6,922 bases of DNA from Gammaproteobacteria bacterium (GCA_016191795.1 JACPVK010000375.1:1-6922), one strand, 5' to 3'. Shown: positions 1 through 6,210, counted from the first letter of the stretch. Made by a program: numbers and translations. The notes: generated by a model not told the origin, from the sequence alone.

Positions 1-1
1 A

Positions 2-97
2 CAACATTTTCGGGTAAGCGGGGAGCCAATGTTCAACCAGTCAGCCCGCTTCATTGGTTACCGCGGCATTGGCGTGGAAACATCGGCAAAAAACTAG
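2..97 (+). CDS. PAS-domain protein, C-terminal end only
   Basis: Reading from base 2 there are 31 open codons ending in TAG at 95-97; the gene enters from outside the window. The visible peptide includes SGEPMF, then ARFIGYRGIGVE, then a short tail TSAKN. This matches the usual end of a PAS sensor domain, where a 'SGxPvFd..GrFxGYRGxgrD' strand pair is followed by an 'IT' exit motif. In most PAS proteins the chain continues into a kinase, GGDEF or other output module. Here it stops about five residues after the domain, so PAS is the last domain or the gene is truncated. The stop lies 21 bases before the Crp/Fnr start, and the ribosome-binding region of that gene overlaps the stop, so the two are probably co-transcribed. 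The identification rests on one short motif; the rest of the protein and its output activity cannot be seen. Confidence 0.55.
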   Translation, partial: QHFRVSGEPMFNQSARFIGYRGIGVETSAKN

Positions 98-105
98 GAT
101 AAGGA
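96..105 (+). promoter_or_regulatory. Ribosome-binding region of the Crp/Fnr gene, overlapping the upstream stop
   Basis: The purine-rich AGGATAAGGA overlaps the TAG stop (95-97) of the PAS gene. The closer AAGGA (101-105) is 13 bases from the ATG at 119, which is longer than optimal. The overlap suggests that ribosomes finishing the PAS gene could help initiate the regulator (translational coupling). This is inference from spacing only. Confidence 0.4.
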
Positions 106-118
106 TTTAGATCACCCT

Positions 119-925
119 ATGTCAGCTCTTCCCGATCCCAATCAAAACCATCTCATCGCCGCCCTGCCCGCGGAGGAATTTGAACGCCTGGCAGCACATC
201 TGGAATGTGTGCCGCTGCCGCTGGGAATGTTTCTCTACGAACCCGATGAACAGCTGCGCTACGCCTATTTCCCGACCAGCGCCATTGTGTCGCTGCACCA
301 TGTTATGGAATCCGGCGCCTCGGCCGAATCCGCTGGTGTGGGCAACGAAGGCATGGTCGGGGTGTCGCTGTTCATGGGCGATGGCACCACCTCCAGCTCA
401 GCCGTGGTACAGACCGCCGGACACGCCTGCCGGCTGGAAGGCCGTTTTCTGAAAGAGGAATTTGATCGACGCGGCTCACTGCACAGCCTGTTGCTGCGCT
501 ACACCCAGGCCCTGATGACACAGATGTCGCAAACCGCCGCCTGCAACCGGCATCATTCGGTGGAACAGCAACTGTGTCGCTGGTTATTGTTGACTCTCGA
601 TCGCCTGCCTTCAAATGAGCTGGTGATGACGCAGGAATTGATCGCCAGCATGCTCGGTGTGCGCCGTGAAGGCATTACAGAAGCCGCCGGCAGATTGCAG
701 CAAGCCGGTTTTATCAGCTACCGCCGTGGTCACATTACCGTGCTCGACAGGGACGGGCTGGAAACCGGCGTATGCGAGTGTTACGCCGTAGTCAAAAAAG
801 AACTGGGGCGTTTGTTATGCGATGTGCAGTACCGCCAGACTACTGCTGTTGCTGCAACCGATAACAAGTTTTGGCCGACCAGCCCGCGACTAATAGAAAA
901 AAAAAAAAAAAATCACTCGGGATAA
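119..925 (+). CDS. Crp/Fnr-family transcriptional regulator
   Basis: This is a 268-residue cytoplasmic DNA-binding regulator. Residues about 10-125 form the cyclic-nucleotide-binding-like beta-barrel (motifs YFPTSAIVSL, VGNEGMVG, AVVQTAG). Residues about 128-160 are the dimer helix region (LLRYTQAL, then CNRHHSVEQQLCRWLL). Residues about 168-210 are the winged helix-turn-helix, with MTQELIASMLGVRREGITEA as the HTH core and GHITVLD as the wing. This is the widespread proteobacterial 'NRHHSVEQQLCRWLL' subfamily. It lacks the four-cysteine Fe-S pattern of FNR, and I see no Arg-Ser/Thr phosphate-binding cassette like that of CRP, so cAMP binding is not supported and the ligand is unknown. The ATG at 119 gives the usual N-terminus of the family (NHLIAALP at residues 10-17). 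After about residue 233 the tail (to 268) is not conserved as far as I can judge, and it includes four lysines encoded by a 16-base A run. Function is assigned at family level only; targets are unknown. Confidence 0.93.
   Translation: MSALPDPNQNHLIAALPAEEFERLAAHLECVPLPLGMFLYEPDEQLRYAYFPTSAIVSLHHVMESGASAESAGVGNEGMVGVSLFMGDGTTSSSAVVQTAGHACRLEGRFLKEEFDRRGSLHSLLLRYTQALMTQMSQTAACNRHHSVEQQLCRWLLLTLDRLPSNELVMTQELIASMLGVRREGITEAAGRLQQAGFISYRRGHITVLDRDGLETGVCECYAVVKKELGRLLCDVQYRQTTAVAATDNKFWPTSPRLIEKKKKNHSG
897..912 (+). repeat. Homopolymer A(16) inside the end of the Crp/Fnr gene
   Basis: Sixteen consecutive A's encode the end of Glu260, Lys261-264 and the first two bases of Asn265. Tracts this long are prone to polymerase slippage. 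With 16 A's the protein ends HSG at 925. With 17 it would end SLGISS a few codons later. With 15 it would read on for about 28 residues to a TAG at 996-998. The tract could equally be a sequencing length error. Confidence 0.9.
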
Positions 926-986
926 GCTCTTAACCCGGACATTTCACCAGCCGTTCGTTAACCGCCATCAAAATCGGTGCAGACAC

Positions 987-1034
987 GACGGTGATTAGCC
1001 TGAATACTTCACCATCATTTTAATTTTTTTCTTT
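987..1034 (+). terminator. Probable rho-independent terminator of the Crp/Fnr gene
   Basis: GACGGTGA (987-994) can pair with TCACCATC (1009-1016) with one mismatch around a 14-base loop. It is followed by a T-rich run (1018-1034, including seven consecutive T's at 1024-1030). It lies about 60 bases after the regulator stop. The stem is of modest strength, so the call is tentative. The reading frame produced by a one-base deletion in the A tract would run into this stem. Confidence 0.45.
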
Positions 1035-1169
1035 GGGGATACAGTATAAGCCTGACGCAGAGGCTCAGGGCGATATAAAAATGTGGACACCACCGGTCTG
1101 CAACCCTGTATCAGTGCCGCACACGTCGGTTTGTAACTGCACAGCATCCGAGCTGATTAAAGCAACTGG

Positions 1170-1337
1170 CCCTCTGTGTCAAATGGCACTCAATTAAGCC
1201 TGTTAAAAGAAAAATATTTGACACAGAGACACAGAGAACACAGAGATTTATATAGATTTATATATGGCAGCCTCTGCGTTCTCTGCGCCTCTGTGACTAG
1301 TTCTTTGCCTTAAGTGAGTGCCATTCCCCTCTGTGTC
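1170..1337. repeat. Palindromic MITE-like element built from CACAGAG units, flanked by 11-base direct repeats
   Basis: The ends are exact inverted repeats: AATGGCACTCA (1182-1192) and TGAGTGCCATT (1315-1325). Further in, three tandem (A)ACACAGAG units (1221-1245) oppose three CTCTGyG-type units (1272-1297), pairing at about 22 of 27 positions. The centre is a tandem 10-mer GATTTATATA (1245-1254 and 1255-1264). The element is flanked on both sides by CCCTCTGTGTC (1170-1180 and 1327-1337) in the same orientation, which could be a target-site duplication or part of the repeat itself. Similar CACAGAG-rich palindromes recur between genes in many bacterial genomes, from general recollection. It encodes no protein. 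Transcribed, it would fold into a long hairpin. Confidence 0.8.
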
Positions 1338-1406
1338 CAATACCATTAAGTTAAGGCGCACCTACAACAGATTCACCCTTAACTTAATGGCATTGCCTCT
1401 GTGTCC
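1328..1406. repeat. Second inverted repeat of the block, a perfect 14-base stem
   Basis: CCATTAAGTTAAGG (1343-1356) and CCTTAACTTAATGG (1377-1390) are exact reverse complements separated by 20 bases. They are bracketed by CCTCTGTGTCC (1328-1338 and 1396-1406). The CCTCTGTGTC unit therefore occurs three times in direct orientation (1171, 1328, 1396), dividing the block into two adjacent inverted-repeat cassettes. The TTAAGTTAA arm also resembles the end of the repeat copy at 6524. This looks like a partial second copy or a nested insertion. Confidence 0.75.
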
Positions 1407-1603
1407 TCTGTTATGAACAGCCGATAACTCAATTCGAACAGAAAATAACTTCGCATACCTGTTTTTAAATTACACAAAGTCCTGGCGATTTTATTTTCTC
1501 TCACAATTAAAATATTTTTTATTAATTCATTTTTTCATTATTTTTTCCAACAAATCGCATCTTTATTCCATTTTCATGGCACAGGTTATTTTTTAATTAC
1601 ATT

Positions 1604-1629
1604 TTTTATGTACGAAACCGTACATAAAA
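1604..1629. promoter_or_regulatory. Strong inverted repeat upstream of the cellulase (operator or hairpin)
   Basis: TTTTATGTACG (1604-1614) and CGTACATAAAA (1619-1629) are exact reverse complements around the four bases AAAC. The site is 245 bases before the cellulase start, in AT-rich DNA just upstream of a candidate promoter. It could be the binding site of a dimeric regulator or a stem-loop. It is followed by a short T stretch (1630-1633), so a weak terminator is also possible. No specific regulator can be named. Confidence 0.5.
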
Positions 1630-1636
1630 TTTTCTT

Positions 1637-1652
1637 ATTTGAAATTTCAAAT
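1637..1652. promoter_or_regulatory. 16-base perfect palindrome with a possible overlapping promoter
   Basis: ATTTGAAATTTCAAAT is fully self-complementary. It contains TTGAAA (1639-1644), which resembles a -35 box, with AT-rich hexamers such as TATTTA (1663-1668) at about 18-base spacing as a poor -10. A regulator bound here would cover the -35. Perfect short AT palindromes also occur by chance in such AT-rich DNA, so confidence is low. Confidence 0.3.
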
Positions 1653-1874
1653 GCACTTTCTCTATTTAAATTAAATATATGACAGAGCTCGCATCTTATG
1701 TGTGTTACCGCATAGATGGTGAACTAATTAGTCCACACTACTGCCTACGTGACCTACCGCACAGACAGCAATCCGGGTAGTAAACGTCGGCTCCAGTGTG
1801 ATTACCAACGGTATAAACACTTGCAAAGGAACCGTACCAGATCGTGGCATACCGCCATCAATTAAGAGATTCCT

Positions 1875-4820
1875 ATGAAGAACAATTTTGTTTACCGCAT
1901 AGTACAGGCCGCGCTGGCGCTGCTTGTTTTAACAACCACTCACCACGCTCTGGCTGCCGGTTACATGGCACAATCGGGCAAGATCTACGATGGTAATGGC
2001 CAGGAAATCCAGGTGCGTGGTGTCAGTCATTATGGTTTCAACGCCACCATACTGCAGCCACAGTATCTCTGGGCAATGGGCTGGAAAGAACAGATCGCAC
2101 AAATGAAGAGCCTCGGCTTTAACGCCATTCGTGTGCCGTTTGTACCCGACACACTCTACAACACCACACCCGTCGACCAGCTGAACTACATCAATGCCGG
2201 TCTCAATCCGGAATTGATTGGCAAAACGCCGTTGCAGGCACTCGATTTGTGGATGGCGGAAGCGAATCGCCAGGGCATGTACATTCTGCTCGACTTTCAC
2301 AGTGTGTCGAAGCTGCGCCAGTATCCGACCTGGTTTGTGTCCAACCCGGCAGAGTACAACCTGATTTATAACAATCAGGCCTACACCAAGGAAAACTGGA
2401 CGCGCGACCTCGCGTTTGTTGCGAAACGCTACGCCAATCTGGCTTATTTTTTCGGCATCGATATATATAACGAACCCAACGGCGTCGTACGCTGGAGCAC
2501 TGGCGACACCAATGCCACCAACCCGGCCAACTTCTGGAAAGATGCGGCCGAATCCGCTGCGACAGCCGTGCTGGCAGCCAATCCTAATCTGCTGATTTTC
2601 GTTCAAGGCACTATGGGCAATTATGATGGCCTTGAAAACTCGAACATCCCGATGAACTGGGGCGAAAATTTTCAGCCGCAAGCCTATCAGCCACTGAATA
2701 TTCCGCATGACAAGCTGGTGCTGACACCGCACACCTATGGCCCTGACGTGTCCATGAAGTCATCGTTCAGCGCCGCCAATTTTCCCGCCAATCTGCCGGC
2801 ACACTGGGATGCATTGTTTGGTCAGTTTTCGCAGACCCATCCGGTGATTATTGGAGAATGGGGTGGCAAATATGGCAACGGCACAGGCGGACAGCAGGAT
2901 ATTACCTGGCAAAATGCCTTCGTAGATTATTTGCTCAGCAAGGGTATTCGCAACAGTTTTTACTGGTGCTACACCCCCAACAGCGGTGATACCGGTGGCA
3001 TCCTCGACGACAACCTGAATGTGCGTCAGGACAAAATGGCGCTGTTACAAAAACTCTGGGGCACAACCACAACACCAACACCAACACCAACACCAACAGC
3101 CGTTGGCTCGCAATCTCTGTTTGACGATGCCGTCGTCGCTGCTTGGGCACTGACCAGCTGGAGCGCAACCGCGCTCGCTCAAAACCAGTTTGTAAAGACG
3201 GGCAGCAACGCCATGAAAGTGGATGCAGCAACCTGGGGCGGCATCAGTATCGACAGCCGTGATGCCAACTGGTCCTGGACCGATCAGCCTGCCAGTCGCT
3301 ACACCCATCTGAGTTTCGATGTTTCCGGTGGTGCCAACGTTGGCGCAGCCATGAACACGCTCGAAACCGGACTGGATCTGGGCTGGGGTTTATCTGCAAA
3401 AATCTCGAACTACGTGACCTCCTTCGCGCCCGGCGCCTGGTATCACGTCGAAATTCCGCTGTCGATTCTCAATCCCAACAGCGTTTCGTTCCGCAGAATC
3501 GTGTTCCAGAATAACAGCACATCGAATCTGGCTTTCTATCTCGACAATGTCGCACTGGTGAATCGCACCACGTCGACCACAACCGCAACCACAACCACAA
3601 CTACTCCGGTTGCTAGCACCACGCCGTTGCAAAGCTGCGCCGGTATCATGCCGCTGGGTGATTCGATCACACTGGGTGTGAACGGCGGTTATCGCAACAA
3701 CCTGTATACCGGTTTGCAGCAAAACAACTGCGGCGTCAGTTACGTTGGCACCCAGGCTGACCAGTACACACGCATTGCCGATACCGACCACGAAGGCCAC
3801 TCCGGCTTCACCATTGGCAATATTGCGAGCAGTGTTAATGGCTGGCTGGCAACCACACAACCCAACATTATTACGCTCATGATCGGCACCAACGACACCG
3901 CCTGGTGGACCGGTGAAACAGCGGCCCAGATCGGCGCTCGCCATAATGCATTGATTGATCAGATCAGGGCTGCCCGGCCCAATGCATGGCTATTTGTGGC
4001 CTCGATTCCGCCGCAAAGCTCGGCGATTATTCAGCCGAATAATGTTGACCGCGCCGTGCTGACGCAACAACTGAATACCGTGATCCAGGGCAATGTGAGC
4101 GCCCGCTCCAAAGCCGGCGAACGCGTACGTTTTGTTGATGTGAATTCAGTGCTGACCACCGCCGACCTGTACGACGGCATTCATCCGAGCGAAGCGGCAC
4201 ATGCCAGGATTGCACAGAAATTTCTGGATGAAATACGTGTTGCACTCGGCTCGGCATCAACAGCGACTGTGGCAACAGCACCCGTGGTGACAAGCCCGTC
4301 GACGTCCTATCCGCAACCGGGCATCCAGAGCTTCTCACCTGCTTCCGGCGCAGTCGGCACCGTGGTCACCGTGAACGGTTCCGGTTTCACCGGCGCTAAT
4401 CTGGCGTGGATAGGCAACGCACGCAACGTGGCTGTCACAGTCATCAGTGATAGTCAGGTACGGTTGACCATTCCGGCCGATGCCACCACCGGTGCCATCG
4501 GTGTTTTCAACCCGGCAAATGTGGCGTTTAGCCCCAGCTCGTTCAACGTCACCAGCGGCACCACGGCGACCTATCCACAACCCGGCATCCAGAGTTTTTC
4601 ACCCAGTTCGGGTGGTGTCGGCACAGTCGTAACGCTCAACGGTTCGGGTTTCACCGGTGCCAATCTGGCATGGGTGGGCGCGGCGCATAATGGTACGGTG
4701 CGTGTCATCAGCGATACCCAGGCACAGGTGACTATACCTGCCGGTGCAACCACTGGCGCCATCGGGATATTTAATCCTGCCAGGGTCGCATTTACCGCCA
4801 GTTCATTTACTGTGTACTAG
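1875..4820 (+). CDS. Secreted multidomain GH5 endoglucanase / CE3-type acetyl esterase with tandem IPT domains
   Basis: This is a 981-residue exported enzyme. Residues 1-27/28 are a Sec signal peptide (hydrophobic core AALALLVL, likely cut after ALA or ALAA). Residues 29-396 are a GH5 catalytic domain resembling xanthomonad subfamily-1 endoglucanases: Arg86, His142, acid/base Glu200 in YNEP, His286/Tyr288, nucleophile Glu328 in IGEWGGKYG, and Trp364. It should cut internal beta-1,4-glucosidic bonds. Residues 397-411 are a Pro-Thr linker. Residues about 412-563 are a beta-sandwich resembling carbohydrate-binding modules and ending FYLDNVALV. Residues 564-587 are a Thr-rich linker. Residues about 588-793 are an SGNH esterase of CE3 type: Ser597 in GDSIT, HEGHSG at 639-644, Asn673 in GTND, Asp767/His770 in DGIHP. 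It probably deacetylates xylan. Residues 812-892 and 900-980 are two IPT/TIG domains. The start at 1875 is preceded by a weak AAGAG. All key catalytic residues are present; substrates are inferred from family. Confidence 0.93.
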   Translation: MKNNFVYRIVQAALALLVLTTTHHALAAGYMAQSGKIYDGNGQEIQVRGVSHYGFNATILQPQYLWAMGWKEQIAQMKSLGFNAIRVPFVPDTLYNTTPVDQLNYINAGLNPELIGKTPLQALDLWMAEANRQGMYILLDFHSVSKLRQYPTWFVSNPAEYNLIYNNQAYTKENWTRDLAFVAKRYANLAYFFGIDIYNEPNGVVRWSTGDTNATNPANFWKDAAESAATAVLAANPNLLIFVQGTMGNYDGLENSNIPMNWGENFQPQAYQPLNIPHDKLVLTPHTYGPDVSMKSSFSAANFPANLPAHWDALFGQFSQTHPVIIGEWGGKYGNGTGGQQDITWQNAFVDYLLSKGIRNSFYWCYTPNSGDTGGILDDNLNVRQDKMALLQKLWGTTTTPTPTPTPTAVGSQSLFDDAVVAAWALTSWSATALAQNQFVKTGSNAMKVDAATWGGISIDSRDANWSWTDQPASRYTHLSFDVSGGANVGAAMNTLETGLDLGWGLSAKISNYVTSFAPGAWYHVEIPLSILNPNSVSFRRIVFQNNSTSNLAFYLDNVALVNRTTSTTTATTTTTTPVASTTPLQSCAGIMPLGDSITLGVNGGYRNNLYTGLQQNNCGVSYVGTQADQYTRIADTDHEGHSGFTIGNIASSVNGWLATTQPNIITLMIGTNDTAWWTGETAAQIGARHNALIDQIRAARPNAWLFVASIPPQSSAIIQPNNVDRAVLTQQLNTVIQGNVSARSKAGERVRFVDVNSVLTTADLYDGIHPSEAAHARIAQKFLDEIRVALGSASTATVATAPVVTSPSTSYPQPGIQSFSPASGAVGTVVTVNGSGFTGANLAWIGNARNVAVTVISDSQVRLTIPADATTGAIGVFNPANVAFSPSSFNVTSGTTATYPQPGIQSFSPSSGGVGTVVTLNGSGFTGANLAWVGAAHNGTVRVISDTQAQVTIPAGATTGAIGIFNPARVAFTASSFTVY
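3075..3098 (+). repeat. CCAACA x4 microsatellite encoding the Pro-Thr linker
   Basis: Four perfect copies of CCAACA encode (Pro-Thr)4 at residues 401-408, preceded by four Thr codons. They join the GH5 domain to the carbohydrate-binding-like domain. Such in-frame hexamers can gain or lose copies without breaking the frame, so linker length may vary between strains. The second linker (about 3564-3635) is also low-complexity, made of ACC/ACA threonine codons. Confidence 0.85.
4308..4817 (+). repeat. Tandem duplication encoding two IPT/TIG domains
   Basis: The segments 4308-4550 and 4572-4814 encode two copies of an 81-residue immunoglobulin-like domain, offset by 88 residues. Both start YPQPGIQSFSP, share NGSGFTGANLAW and TTGAI, and agree at about 62 of 81 positions by my count. 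A short Ser/Gly/Thr spacer separates them. The pattern indicates a fairly recent in-gene duplication. Position at the very C-terminus suggests a spacer or binding role. Confidence 0.88.
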
Positions 4821-4842
4821 TTAAAAAACCTCGCCAATACCG

Positions 4843-4890
4843 GTTCGCCCAACCTGCCCGATACCCGGAACAGGTTGCGGCGAACTTTCT
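4843..4890. terminator. Convergent-gene hairpin, probable terminator
   Basis: GTTCGCC (4843-4849) pairs with GGCGAAC (4879-4885) and AACCTG (4851-4856) pairs with CAGGTT (4871-4876). The result is a 13-bp stem with a small internal bulge and a 14-base loop, followed on the plus strand by CTTTCTT. It sits between the cellulase stop (4820) and the end of the convergent DUF1566 gene (4925). For minus-strand transcripts the nearest T run is the complement of A's at 4823-4828, so it may serve both directions. A further small hairpin (CAGGC/GCCTG) lies at 4895-4909. Confidence 0.6.
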
Positions 4891-4924
4891 TCAGCAGGCT
4901 GACAGCCTGACCAGACGTACACTC

Positions 4925-5515
4925 TTAGTCCCTTGTAGCCAGGCGTCCTCGCACAGCTACTACAAAACCGTTGCCGAACCTGTCAACGGGCACCACATCA
5001 CCGTGCCCCATAGAAATAACCCAGGCTAAAGCTGTGCTGCTACAACAGCCGGCATAGATCGTTGATGACCAGTAGTTGTCGGTTTGCATGCCGCTGAAAC
5101 CCTGACTGGACAGGAAACCGGCCTGATTGGCTACGTCAAGATTCACCAGACTTTCGAGTTCAACGATATTGGGCAGCCGCCAGTCGTCAGATCCGCAAAG
5201 CGCCAGATTGTTAGCGAAATCGAGAGCCTGTTGCCAGTTACGAACGGACACATCCGGATTCCGGACCCACACCAGATCGGTCAATGTGTCGGTGATGCAA
5301 TTCCCGGTTTCGTCCCCGATGAAGCGTGGACTCGGCCAGACTACACCAGCCTGATGGTCGCCATCCTGGCCGGTGCCCATACAGGCCATGACGGCACCGG
5401 TGCTATCGGCGCAGGAGATCTGGCCGCTTTTTGGCAGATCAGCGGGCGCGGCATGAGTTGTAGTGACTGTCAGCATGCTTGTTGCCAGCAGCAAAATCAG
5501 CTGAATGTTATACAT
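4925..5515 (-). CDS. Exported DUF1566 (Lcl C-terminal-like) protein
   Basis: This 196-residue protein has an N-terminal signal peptide (residues 1-22, LILLLATSMLTV core, probable cut after THA). The mature part is a single DUF1566 domain, the fold found at the C-terminus of the Legionella collagen-like protein Lcl. Its hallmarks are WPSPRF (60-65), DWRLPN (111-116), YWSST (148-152) and the final VVAVRG (185-190). Four cysteines (35, 45, 73, 107) match those of the neighbouring paralogue and could form two disulfides. An extra CysCys pair at 157-158 is unique to this copy. A GGAG ribosome-binding site (complement of 5524-5527) lies 8 bases before the ATG. It is the second gene of a two-gene operon, 35 bases after the lipoprotein gene. 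The function of the domain is not established; attachment or carbohydrate binding is only suggested by Lcl. Confidence 0.85.
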   Translation of the reverse strand: MYNIQLILLLATSMLTVTTTHAAPADLPKSGQISCADSTGAVMACMGTGQDGDHQAGVVWPSPRFIGDETGNCITDTLTDLVWVRNPDVSVRNWQQALDFANNLALCGSDDWRLPNIVELESLVNLDVANQAGFLSSQGFSGMQTDNYWSSTIYAGCCSSTALAWVISMGHGDVVPVDRFGNGFVVAVRGRLATRD

Positions 5516-5550
5516 AAGCAGAACTCCGGTGAGTGGTTATTGCCATGCCC

Positions 5551-6210
5551 CTACTGCGCGGCTCGCACGGGTATAAAGCGGTTGCTTGATTCGAACATGG
5601 ATCTCGGGCTCATGACCCCGTTAATCAAGATCAGTACCCACGCTTCGGCCGAACTGTCGACAACACGGGATGACGACCAGTAGAAACCCAGTAGAATGTT
5701 AAATCCGTTGTTCATCAAATCGACGCCGGTGTTAGAGGCTCCGTAGTTCACCAGGCTGAGCAGCTCTTTGCGATTAGGCATGCGCCAGTCGCCAAAGCCG
5801 CAAAGATCAAGGTTATTGGCCATGGTGAGCGAATCTGACCAGGTTCCGATAAAAGTGTTGCCATCCTGGCTGTTATTGCGTGCCCACATAAGATTTGTCA
5901 ACGTGTCGGTGATGCAATTCCCGCTGCTATCGACAATGAATCGCGGGGACGGCCAGGCGACACCGGCCTGATATTCTCCATCCTGACCGGTATCCGTGCA
6001 GGCCATCACCACATTGCCGGCATCAAAGCAAAGGGTCTGACCGGTTTTGGGCAAGGCAACGGCGCTCGCGGAAGATACACGACCATTTTCGTTTTCTATT
6101 TCACTACCGCCCACGCTGGCATCCTTTACTGCTGGCGCATTATCACAGCCTGCCAGCAGGAGATTGAGCGCAATGACCAGGGATAGTAACAAGTGTTTTT
6201 TGTTTAACAT
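5551..6210 (-). CDS. DUF1566 (Lcl C-terminal-like) lipoprotein
   Basis: This is a 219-residue lipoprotein. The hydrophobic signal ends in the lipobox LLAGC, making Cys22 the lipidated residue. Position +2 is Asp23, which in enterobacteria is the Lol-avoidance signal retaining lipoproteins in the inner membrane; whether this host follows that rule is unknown. A Ser/Asn/Glu-rich spacer (about 23-52) leads to one DUF1566 domain with WPSPRF (86-91), DWRMPN (141-146), YWSSS (177-181) and FIPVR (212-216). Cysteines 61, 71, 99 and 137 correspond to the four of the paralogue downstream. A strong AAGGAGA (complement of 6215-6221) sits 4 bases before the ATG and supports this start. It is the first gene of the pair, and the two clearly arose by tandem duplication (shared TGQDG, QAGV and NCITDTLT). 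The biochemical role is unknown. Confidence 0.86.
   Translation of the reverse strand: MLNKKHLLLSLVIALNLLLAGCDNAPAVKDASVGGSEIENENGRVSSASAVALPKTGQTLCFDAGNVVMACTDTGQDGEYQAGVAWPSPRFIVDSSGNCITDTLTNLMWARNNSQDGNTFIGTWSDSLTMANNLDLCGFGDWRMPNRKELLSLVNYGASNTGVDLMNNGFNILLGFYWSSSRVVDSSAEAWVLILINGVMSPRSMFESSNRFIPVRAAQ

Larger units (their letters stand above)
926..1874. other. 949-base intergenic region between the regulator and the cellulase
   Basis: I see no convincing gene here. In order, it holds a candidate terminator (987-1034), a small imperfect hairpin around 1051-1072 (GCCTGA with TCAGG) of unknown role, a nested palindromic repeat block (1170-1406), a markedly AT-rich stretch (about 1441-1690) with two strong inverted repeats, and a more GC-balanced segment (1681-1874) leading to the cellulase. 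That last segment has no recognisable riboswitch or reading frame. If transcription starts near 1680, the cellulase mRNA would have a 5' leader close to 200 bases. Confidence 0.7.

Noticed and set aside
1081..1197. 38-codon plus-strand reading frame starting ATGTGGACACC
   Set aside because: It has no good ribosome-binding site, no recognisable motif, and its end lies inside the palindromic repeat.
1170..1406. Possible CRISPR array from recurring CTCTGTGTC/CACAGAG units
   Set aside because: Units are too short, unevenly spaced (157 and 68 bases) and mixed in orientation with palindromic arms; no regular repeat-spacer pattern or cas genes.
1741..1860. Possible cyclic-di-GMP or other riboswitch in the cellulase leader
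   Set aside because: I could not align it with the conserved core of GEMM or other common classes; only weak 5-bp stems are visible.
961..1861. Shared 11-mer ACCGCCATCAA at 961-971 and 1851-1861
   Set aside because: A single exact 11-base match without flanking similarity is plausibly coincidence, and no role is apparent.
1929..2732. 267-codon minus-strand open frame inside the cellulase
   Set aside because: It is antisense to an unmistakable GH5 domain, has low-complexity composition, and shows no domain motif; open antisense frames are common opposite GC-moderate genes.
5084..5683. 199-codon plus-strand open frame across both DUF1566 genes
   Set aside because: It is antisense to two genes with clear domain motifs, signal sequences and ribosome-binding sites; the peptide itself has no recognisable features.
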